Shown here: positions 56,719-64,000 of the stretch, in pieces
How positions within the stretch are numbered: the stretch's first letter is position 1
Layout of the letters: each line of letters begins with the position of its first letter
Assembly (NCBI GenBank): GCA_033964015.1
Contig: CM066921.1
Coordinates: forward strand, 24,223,355 to 24,287,354
DNA length: 64,000 nucleotides
Reading direction: 5' to 3'
From: Scolanthus callimorphus
Lineage: Eukaryota; Cnidaria; Anthozoa; Actiniaria; Edwardsiidae
Notes under the pieces: model-generated
What the model was told of the DNA's origin: nothing
Databases searched by the model: none
Seen by the model: the letters and a program-made list of their open reading frames with translations, nothing else
Program-made: the position numbers and the translations under genes

Positions 56719-56753
56719 TATTATATAAAAGTATAATACTATTTATTATTTAT
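56719..56753. promoter_or_regulatory. 35-bp AT-rich divergent promoter region
   Basis: The space between the integrase start (minus) and the capsid-candidate start (plus) contains only A/T-rich sequence with TATATAA-like words. Any promoter must be shared or overlap the genes. Inference from arrangement only. Confidence 0.4.
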
Positions 56754-57180
56754 ATGACATCAATATCAGATAAGATTAATCCAAACAGACAATATAAAGA
56801 AGCTTATGGGTTGAAATCAGAGACATGTTTGAATCGTGTGACTATGAACCCAAACAAAGTACAACCTTCCGAAACACTATATGTTCATGTTCCAAAGCTA
56901 GCAGACAATGTGGTTATTGTCCCAAATAGCCTAGCGCTGTTGTTTAACATTGCTCTAACTGGTACGGATAAGCATGTGAATAATAGATTTGTCAACAATT
57001 TGACAGCATGCTTGAAATCACGATATAAAATACATTTTGGTGAAGAGACATTACAGGATACAAACCGATACGATTTGTATAAACTATATACCGATCTTCA
57101 TCTTAGCAAAAAAGAACGAGAAAACAGAATCAAACAAGGAATTTCCAGTGTCAACATGCATAAACTAAGAGCTGGAGCTG
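56754..57180 (+). pseudogene. candidate Polinton capsid protein, N-terminal part
   Basis: Start chosen at ATG 56754 (MTSISDKINPNRQYKEAYGL); the open frame further upstream is antisense to the integrase. About 142 codons are readable, with no signal peptide and a beta-rich character. The gene is interrupted at 57181 by a TIR element and resumes in the same frame at 60845. Total length on both sides is about 400 codons. The identity as capsid rests on its place in a Polinton, its size and a remembered resemblance to conserved cnidarian element proteins; no fold was tested. It could instead be another structural protein. Confidence 0.5.
57178..57180. repeat. CTG target-site duplication, left
   Basis: Pairs with 60845-60847. 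Removing the element and one copy keeps the capsid-candidate frame open across the site. Confidence 0.65.
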
Positions 57181-58030
57181 TAGTCCAGTACATTTACGGA
57201 TAGACCTAGAACTAATTGCAACAGAAGGTCTCTCTTCACAATTCAATAGTAATTACCATCATAAACAACATACTAAAAGTCCTACTGCATCCGTGCGGTG
57301 GAACGCCTCCAAATTTAACAGTTTAGAATATGACTCTTTTCCTTTAGCATGGAAACGAGGCTGTAACCGGAAGTTAAGCTATTTCGCTGGAAACCGAGCA
57401 ATTATCTTATCTGATCTCAAAGAAATAGATATTTTGTGTCTTCTTTAACATTCTTCTAATATATGTGACTCTTTTGAGTATTTTCTTCTTGAGACTAGTC
57501 TTTTGCTTAGGAAGACTTAAGGGGCGAGATACGCGCTTAAAAATCGTAAGGGAAATACGCATATATAGGAGTTTTAATTTTCGTTGATATTGCCCGTCCA
57601 AGACAAGAATTTGAAAGTGACAGATGTAATTCTCGCCTTTTGATAATCATAAGAGTAATAAACTGGCATTTTCTGAATTCGTAAGATCGTCTTTATCATC
57701 TGCTGCTCATCTTTTGGCTACCCACAGGTGCAAACAAAGTTCGATCAAAGTTGTGCCGCAATTAGTGGAAAAGTGGTTTATTTTGAAACCTTTTCATGAT
57801 TATCAAAATGCAGTTTTGATTGCGACCAATTGGACCACCCTGGTGACTAACTTCAGGTCTGCGGTAGGGTATACAATTTTGACCGTAGGTCTACGGTAGG
57901 GTATAAAAAACGAGAATTGTGGTATCTGATAGGGTCACGTTTTTGAGACTTTGGCGGCACACCCCTATCGAAAAGTCAGTGTAGTACCATCCCCGGGGTG
58001 CGTGTGTAGTTTTCACTACACGACTGATGA

Positions 58031-58213
58031 TAGAGCAGATTTCGTACGACCTGTGAAAAGTACCGCGAAAGAGTTGTACCGCGCCGCGACCGTGCCCGTA
58101 TCGCGACTACGCGGTTTCGTTCGGTATCTACAGCAGGCCAGGTTCCGTACCGCCACCGCGACAGTGCCGCGCCGTGTCAAGGTACTTTTCACAGTCATAC
58201 GAAATCTGCTCTA
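58031..58213. repeat. 183-bp palindromic MITE with GC-rich interior
   Basis: TAGAGCAGATTTCGTACGAC...GTGAAAAGTACC is inverted at GGTACTTTTCACAGTCATAC...GCTCTA. TA at both ends suggests a TA target. The interior is unusually rich in CG. Confidence 0.8.
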
Positions 58214-58492
58214 TAAACCGCGGCTGGCAAGTCGTGCACGTGCAGCAACCTCGCCCTCACTACCGCCACCCATGAATCCCCCTCACAACACCTATCCACA
58301 TAACAGTATCAGATTCAAGAGAACCTTGATAGCATTTTGGCGCTTCTTTCTAGCAATATCAAAATTAACTCAAAACTGAAAGCGCTTTCAATATTGCGGG
58401 CCAGCGACTGACGCCTGACTTTGGAACTAGGGATCTCCTTTTCGGCTTGCGTGATATTTTGCGGTCGGCTGTAAAAAACGGTACTCACTGGA

Positions 58493-58590
58493 ACGCAAGC
58501 ACATAACGCAAGCACAGGACGCAAGCGCAGGACGCAAGTGCAGGAAGCAAGCACCGGACGCAAGTGCTGGACGCAAGCGCAAGGCAAGCG
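58493..58590. repeat. 11-12-bp minisatellite
   Basis: About eight degenerate copies of GCAAGCGCAGGA. Confidence 0.85.
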
Positions 58591-58970
58591 TGAATCATAG
58601 CGACGTAAGCGCAGGCCTAAAATCAGCATTGATTAGTTGCTTGCGCTTGTGTGCACCTGATTCACACTAGACGCAAGCCCATGTTCAAGGGAACGTGACG
58701 ACTTGATGTTCATATGCTTGCATCTGCGCTTGCGTTCTAGTGTAAACCACAAAAGGGAAATGTATGAGTTTGAAGTTCTTGCACTTGGGTTCCAGTTAGA
58801 TCCAGCTCTAAATGTTCCTTGTGAACATATTGTGCCGGGCATGTTTAAACGGTACTATTTCATTCCTTGCTGCATCTATTGATTCCCGCCCTGTCTGTTA
58901 AAGTTGCACTTAAGGCTCATTTACACGGATGGGATTTTTTAGCACGGCTCGGATAAAAAGTGGTACGGGT

Positions 58971-58997
58971 ACATACATACATACATACATACATACA
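58971..58997. repeat. (ACAT)n microsatellite
   Basis: Nearly seven uninterrupted copies of ACAT. Confidence 0.95.
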
Positions 58998-59156
58998 CTT
59001 TATTTAAACACGGTTTAAAATATCAGTGTAATACACTACTATACAATGGGTACCAAATTTAATGGCACGGCTCGGGTGTATATGCACTTTACTACGTGGT
59101 GAGGCATTCCCAGAACCATGAACTTTATCAACATCCCTATCTGTAAGGAAGTGATC

Positions 59157-59313
59157 AGGTGCGTAGCCAGGGGGTCAGGGGGGCCGGCCCCCCCTTTCTC
59201 GGGAGATTTTCCCATACATTTACTGTATTTTGCTGGAGGAAATTTGAACGTTTTCGTCCCATGTTTTCACTATCCCCCCCCCCCTTCAGAAATTCCTGGC
59301 TACGCCGCTGGTG
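59157..59313. repeat. ~157-bp MITE with GCGTAGCCAGG ends
   Basis: CAGGTGCGTAGCCAGG at left is inverted as CCTGGCTACGCCGCTG at right. Homopolymer C/G runs lie inside. Similar GTAGCCAGG-ended elements are common in marine invertebrates and are usually assigned to hAT; that assignment is not demonstrated here. Confidence 0.6.
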
Positions 59314-59490
59314 ATGTTATATTCTGATCAGTTGGTGAAGCAAATGGATAAATTTTGCATTATGGTAGTAGTAGCAGTATATTTATTTACGTAATGCACA
59401 ATGCACACTAGCGATTTTTTGAAACCAATAAATTTTATTCGCGTGATGTTTTTCTTATGTCGTTATGTCGCAAGTGTGCATCAAGCTTAA

Positions 59491-59774
59491 AGCCGGGATA
59501 AATACGAGGCACGAAATCCCTCGACTTGTCGCGCAAAATTAGTGCTTTGCAAGTTGATGATCGATGTTGCGCGTCTTTCGTCTCGCATCACAAGTTGTCC
59601 TGCAACCAAAACATTTGCTGCAAATTGTAAAAGCTTATTGCGCGAAATAGAGTGCGGGTCTACTTTGAGCCACAAACCCTGGCATTGTTGCTCGTTTTTC
59701 ATCAAACACACAACTTGTGATGACCAACGTAGCGCGACAAGTTGAGGGATTTTGTGCCTCGTATTTCCCTGGCT
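59491..59774. repeat. 284-bp MITE with 43-bp TIRs
   Basis: AGCCGGGATAAATACGAGGC... is inverted at ...GCCTCGTATTTCCCTGGCT, matching over about 43 bp with four mismatches. It is non-coding. Confidence 0.8.
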
Positions 59775-59839
59775 GAAGGCACAATGTTCGTCCCCAATGA
59801 AATGATCAATAAGAGAAAGTAAGAGAGTTTCATTTTCTA

Positions 59840-59878
59840 CGTAGAATAGTGAATACCAGGCGCATTCACTATTCTACG
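59840..59878. repeat. perfect 15-bp hairpin
   Basis: CGTAGAATAGTGAAT and ATTCACTATTCTACG around a 9-base loop. Confidence 0.8.
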
Positions 59879-60844
59879 GGCAACCAAAGAAAGTTATCTT
59901 CAATTAGTTTGGAATGCAGTTCAAATGAACTGAAATACGTACCTAAGTATAATATTTTGTTGTTATTAGGTGGTTTCTCTTCGAAAAATATTTTATTTCA
60001 CTTTACTAAAATATGAACCTTCTTCTGTGATAAACAAATAGCATATTTCGAGAAAATATTTTATAGATCGCGCGCGGAGCATTTTAAACTGATGCGTGTA
60101 ATCTAATTAGAATTAGTTTTCGAAAGACTCGAAATGTGCAAAATATGAGATATACCAAATATGAGATAAAAATATACTCAAACACCTATAGCTGGAAAAA
60201 TATGTAGTTCACTGCTATCAGAAATAGGAGCTGGCGGCTCGTAATCAGATCTTATTTCCATGAGACTGCCTAATTCTGGTTGCTGATTCATTTGACAAGT
60301 GTAAATTTACGACCCAGATGAAGTCACAGTAGCTTGATAAAGAGTCGAATTATAGGAAAACTACTCTAAATAACGCAAATAATGTAAATACATCCCGAAT
60401 TTGACCTGTTCCCATAAATAAATGAAAAATTCTGTTGACTTCTTGATTAAGCGATGTGAGTTCATCGGCTTAGATTGCATACGCTTTCTGTCGAACTCCA
60501 TTTTTTGCTCAAAATACCAAGAAATACAATGTAAGGTTGTTAAACAGGTTTTCAATATTCATACTAAGATATTTAGACCTGAAAAAGATCAATATGGAAG
60601 TGTTCTAATGTTTATTTTCTACTTTTGTTACCACGCGGGCTTTACCCTGTGACACAAGATGGCGGCCATTCAAGATTTCGAGCACTGTCTCTAAAATCTA
60701 AATTTCACCACTTTCCACCACTAGGACTAAATAGGACTTTTGATATGTTATTCAGCATAGAATTCTGTGTCGAAACCGTTGAGAGACCTTCTGTTGCAAT
60801 TAGTTCTAGGTTCACCCCATTTTTTCGATAGATATACTGGACTA

Positions 60845-61614
60845 CTGGTGATAAAGTGAGTTCAAATGCGGATGAAGTATTAATAGCTACAATATACAAT
60901 ACAAAATATAGACTCCCTCTAGAACATCCAATTTTAGACAATCATGGAGTATTCTATCCAAGGGCGCTAGATCAGAGTTTCATTTTTGAGATCACACTTC
61001 CTGAATCGAAGGATCTTACAATCACTTCTGATAAAACAAAGCCATATACATATACTATTTCCAATCTTGAGCTAGAATACCAGAGCATTTCAAGTGATTA
61101 CCTTGCGAATGAGGTAAAAAGCTCTTACCAAGTTGGAAAAGGGTTTTACTATGAAAATATTCATCTTCATAAGACGTTCATGATTACCAAAGGGACAGAT
61201 AGCATATTAAATGAGAATATTAACATCCCTCGTAGAAGCATGAGTGGCATCCTAATGCTGTTTACAACACCACATACTGCAGGTGCTAGGGATAGTGAAA
61301 GTTTTGTGAATCCAAGTATTACAAGTGTTAAAATTAACATCGATGGCGTACCAAATCGCCTATATAGTAAAGGTATGGAAACCTCAGATTTTTATGATGC
61401 AGCTGTCAAACGGTTTGGATCGAGTGATAATATTTCAATAAAAGACTTCTATAATGATAAATATTGTATTTGGATCGATCTCCGTACCTATCATGATGAT
61501 ACTATTCATGGTAATGGTCTGCACTGGCCTGGTGTTGGAGATCTACAGTACTTACCAGTGAAGTACGGCAAGTTTGGTGGATTCAGTTTTGATCCAGTTG
61601 GTACAGCTTCATAG
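60845..61614 (+). pseudogene. candidate Polinton capsid protein, C-terminal part
   Basis: The frame resumes after the TIR element with DEVLIATIYNTKYRLPLEHP, then alternating beta-like segments (TNLELEYQ-type, YQVGKGFYYENIHL, SVKINIDGVPNRLY). Near 61515, after an HGNGL block, the sequence changes character and runs on in the same frame into a KYGKFGGFSFDPVG segment to a TAG at 61612. A deletion has probably removed the capsid C-terminus and fused the rest to the leader of the next gene. The start of the readable frame downstream of the insertion is not a real initiation site. Confidence 0.5.
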
Positions 61615-61662
61615 CAATTAGCACCTCCAGTAGCACCACCAAAAACAAGAAAGACAACTAAG

Positions 61663-62148
61663 ATGCCTTCTGATTTTAATAGCAAAATACGAGATTTGGT
61701 TCATAAATTGAAGAAGAAGAAGAACGAGAAAACACCTATGAAGAAAAAGCCAGTTACTAGATCAAGATCAGAGAATCCAAGTCTTGGTAATATTATCAAA
61801 CACACTGTAACGCATGAACCACCAGGAATTTCTCAGACTCCTACTAAGAAGTACAACATAGAAAAACCACCTCTTGAAATGGGAATACCCAAGAAGGACT
61901 TTAAAAAAGTTCGTGTTCCTGATTTGAGTGAAAGACGAAATCCATACGAACGCATTCGTTTACGACAAGAAAATTGGGATGGTACTGGAGATTATGACCC
62001 TATCGAAGAAGGACCTGATCAACTTGCAGAGTATGATTATATTCCAGGAGAGAGTGATCCACTGTTGGGTATTGGTTCATCTTTGAAAGAGATACCTCCA
62101 CTTCCGCTTCCGGGTCAAAAGAAGAAGAAAAAAAAGGACATACCTTGA
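61663..62148 (+). CDS. small basic Polinton protein, unknown function
   Basis: 161 codons from MPSDFNSKIRDLVHKLKKKK to a TGA at 62148. The first 50 residues are strongly basic and Lys-rich; the middle is Pro/Arg-rich; an acidic YDPIEEGPDQLAEYDYIPGE stretch precedes a Pro/Leu/Lys tail. The same frame is open upstream to the TAG at 61612, so the original start may lie further left. By composition it could be a minor virion or DNA-binding protein. I do not recognise a family. Confidence 0.5.
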   Translation: MPSDFNSKIRDLVHKLKKKKNEKTPMKKKPVTRSRSENPSLGNIIKHTVTHEPPGISQTPTKKYNIEKPPLEMGIPKKDFKKVRVPDLSERRNPYERIRLRQENWDGTGDYDPIEEGPDQLAEYDYIPGESDPLLGIGSSLKEIPPLPLPGQKKKKKKDIP

Positions 62149-62163
62149 GTGACTTTAACATAA

Positions 62164-62169
62164 TTTATT
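62164..62169 (-). terminator. poly(A) signal of the helicase gene
   Basis: AATAAA on the minus strand, 55 bases beyond the stop of the NS1-like gene and inside the 75-bp gap between two convergent genes. Confidence 0.6.
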
Positions 62170-62205
62170 AAACATAATTGTATTAAAATACATTGTGTAA
62201 TTTGA

Positions 62206-62211
62206 AATAAA
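62206..62211 (+). terminator. poly(A) signal of the small basic protein gene
   Basis: AATAAA on the plus strand, 58 bases after the stop at 62148. It overlaps in space with the opposite signal, a compact convergent arrangement. Confidence 0.6.
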
Positions 62212-62223
62212 GTTCAAAGTTTT

Positions 62224-63930
62224 TCACTCGTCAAATGGATCTTGTCCATCTTGCATGATCTCATCCACAGCATCATAGACACTTTTCTCGATATCATGGT
62301 AACTGCCATCTACAGTCCATACCCCATAGGTAAATCCTGTGTCTGATGTAAGATCGTAGGTAGCTTCATAGATGGTTCCTCTTGGTGTTAGTTTCATTTC
62401 GTTGAGTTCACGTCCATCCATTTGCTGTGCCTGATCCCAGTTAAATAGCCCACTTGGAGTTTCAATGGTAGGTACCAATGGCTCTTCTGAGAAATGAGTG
62501 TCAGTTAAGGCGGGAAACAGATCATTGACTATTAGATCTTCCTCGATTCGAGACATCTCAAGTAAGTCTTGTTCGTCCAAATTAGGAAATAGACTTTGAC
62601 TCACTTCGTCTTGAGTTGCATCGACGTCATCATCTCCATGGTCCTCGACCACCACCACCCCTACCTCGGGTGCACTTTGCATTTCACTTACTGGCATAGT
62701 TGGCTCGAACACATCTTCGTCACTGTCACTTGCAAGGTTAAGTGCTTGTAGATTCTGTTTACTCTCTTCTTCTTTCAGAGTGCAGTCAACGTAATACAGC
62801 CAAGCAGCAGGATGCAGGTTTTTCTCGACATTCCTCAACCAGTCTTGTTGAGTGAGATCATCATATATGAAGCATCTGTTCCTGTAGACAGGATCTTCGC
62901 CAACATAGCACCAGGGATATGTATTGCAGCTAAACAGCAGGGGTGTTCTCTTGAGTAGACGTTGTGGCTTGCACTTTACATTGACCATACATTCTTGGCC
63001 CGCCATGATTAACTTATATTCTTCTGTCTGCGTTGGTACCATGATTGACTCTTCATTAGTGATGACTCTGCAGTCAACACAATGCTGCCACATGAATCCA
63101 GCGGAAGCTCCCTTGGTTACGATAGCTTTGCTTCGGAAGGCATCGGTGATGGACTTTAAGATGATACTCTTCCCACTGTTACTTTGGCCTTTAAGTACCA
63201 GCGTGTTGATCTTCTGTTTTCTCATGTCGAGGATGTCGATGAGATCTTTGGCGAACTTCCAGATGTCTATGCAGGTCTTGTTCTTCGCACCACTTGTTGA
63301 TGATCCTCCTTGACTTCATGACGGAATAATAATTGCCAAGTGACTCGAAATCTTGTAGGTTATTGAGGTGCTTCTGCCACGACCAGTTTAGGGTTTTCAC
63401 TTTGGTCAGCTCTTGACAGACATCCACTGCATCCAGAAACTTCTTCATGCTCACAGAGATGTAGTTTATAAAGACAAAGTCCCACGTTTCTCCTCCTTGT
63501 GCAATGAGCCACGTCTTAAAATCACTCGATTCAATGCAATTGCTCGCTTCATAATATTCCAGCAGTTTGCTCATTCGTCGGCTTGACTTTCTTGCTTGGA
63601 GGTCCTGCGGTTCAACGGGTTGTACGGGCATAGGGTCTGGCACTTGATTGAGAAGATCATCGGACACTTCGTCTTCAATTACTATAGCGCCATCAGCTTG
63701 ATCTCCCGGTCGTGGAGCAACTCCTTCCATTTCATCTAGTAGATTTTGGAAGTGACTGGTAGCTTCGATGATCTCTCTTTCTCCTCGTTTCATGTAGTTT
63801 AGTAGGTCCTGGATACGTCCATATCCCAGCTTACATCTGATGTCGATGTGTCGGTCTATCATCCGTCTGTAGAAAATCGACTTGAAGGTGATTGAGCGAT
63901 CGTACCAGCTCTTGTAACCAAATTTGGCAG
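62224..63930 (-). pseudogene. parvovirus NS1-like superfamily 3 helicase, frameshifted
   Basis: The C-terminal frame (63225-62224 and upstream in frame) has an SF3 helicase core: Walker A GQSNSGKS (residues 13-20), a Walker B-like CRVITNEE (52-59), and motif C ending in LLFSCN (N101), with a basic KPQRLLKR just before it. The order and spacing match parvovirus NS1/Rep helicases. An acidic tail follows. The N-terminal part (63862-63191, with in-frame sequence to about 63930) is in another frame, and the shift lies near 63245-63275. No HUH nickase motif is obvious in the N-terminal part. It is antisense to and convergent with the basic-protein gene. Confidence 0.72.
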
Positions 63931-64000
63931 AGTTACAATATGATAATGTGGGCCAAATAAGTCACAAGATTTGGAATTTCCTTCAAAATGGCGGCTCAAA

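Larger units (their letters stand above)
57181..60844. mobile_element. 3,664-bp TIR element inside the capsid-candidate gene
   Basis: Ends TAGTCCAGTACATTTACGG and, inverted, TAGTCCAGTATATCTATCG continue in a shared block (CCTAGAACTAATTGCAACAG, GGTCTCTC). The TIR is about 55-67 bp, with a ~12-base gap in the left copy. 3-bp CTG duplications flank it. No transposase is seen; the interior consists of other MITEs, a minisatellite and AT-rich DNA. The superfamily is unknown: a 3-bp non-TWA duplication would fit CACTA-type elements, but the terminus does not. Confidence 0.7.
51990..64000. mobile_element. decayed Polinton/Maverick-like element, right end outside the window
   Basis: In order: DNA polymerase B (+), retroviral-type integrase (-), candidate capsid gene (+), small basic protein (+) and an NS1-like superfamily 3 helicase (-). 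PolB plus integrase is the defining pair of Polintons/Mavericks, virus-like self-synthesising transposons. The FtsK-like packaging ATPase and the cysteine protease usual in Polintons are not in the window and may lie to the right. Neither terminal repeat could be set. Polymerase, integrase, capsid and helicase genes all carry frame shifts, deletions or insertions, so this is an endogenous relic. Confidence 0.82.

Noticed and set aside
60705..60941. Minus-strand frame sharing words with 57181-57240
   Set aside because: The similarity comes from the inverted terminal repeats of the 57181-60844 element, not from a second coding copy.
63863..64000. Polinton right terminal repeat near the window edge
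   Set aside because: The last bases show no similarity to the left side and helicase-like coding seems to continue to about 63930. The end is outside the window.

Overview
This is an intron-bearing animal genome window dominated by mobile DNA and repeats. A cnidarian, probably an anthozoan (sea anemone or coral), is the best guess. The basis is the repeat repertoire (2A-bearing CR1/L2-type LINEs, PIF/Harbinger, a Polinton/Maverick, many palindromic MITEs) and the split genes with GT/AG introns. No prokaryotic feature, rRNA gene or CRISPR array is seen.

Layout. (1) 1-12.2 kb: an old minus-strand LINE (LINE-A: transmembrane segment, 2A-like motif, PHD-like finger, endonuclease, reverse transcriptase) is split by a second LINE (LINE-B, 6161-11079). 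LINE-B carries a 13-bp target-site duplication, a poly-A tail and a 36-bp inverted scrap of its own ORF1 at its 5' end. A further 2.5 kb of unknown sequence also splits LINE-A. (2) 12.2-13.3 kb: MITEs and silent DNA. (3) 13.37-29.82 kb: a minus-strand, multi-exon tyrosine-recombinase gene. Its catalytic 3' half (four exons, 13371-15371) is present once, but its 5' half lies in a ~2.35-kb unit repeated six times in tandem (15456-29822). A second, orphan copy of the catalytic last exon is at 30217-30439. (4) 30.9-49.2 kb: a second minus-strand split gene with Cys/His-rich exons, whose upstream part is an array of about eleven near-identical 60-bp exons on a ~195-bp period. The array has been hit by a composite MITE inside one exon and by a full-length 7,095-bp PIF/Harbinger transposon (40947-48041) inside one intron. 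(5) 49.2-52 kb: MITE debris, minisatellites and a decayed GC-rich gene fragment. (6) 52-64 kb, running off the right edge: a decayed Polinton/Maverick-like element. It has a protein-primed family B DNA polymerase, a retroviral-type integrase, a candidate capsid gene interrupted by a 3.66-kb TIR element, a small basic protein and, unexpectedly, a superfamily 3 helicase resembling parvovirus NS1.

How the parts relate. Almost every insertion is dated by what it interrupts: LINE-B after LINE-A; Harbinger after expansion of the exon array; a TA-flanked element after the MITE it sits in, which itself landed in an exon; the 3.66-kb TIR element after the Polinton capsid gene. Three insertions have an empty site readable from a neighbouring copy or from the reading frame. 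Exon calls come from splice-site consensus and phase checking by eye, and family names from motif recognition; neither was tested by any search.
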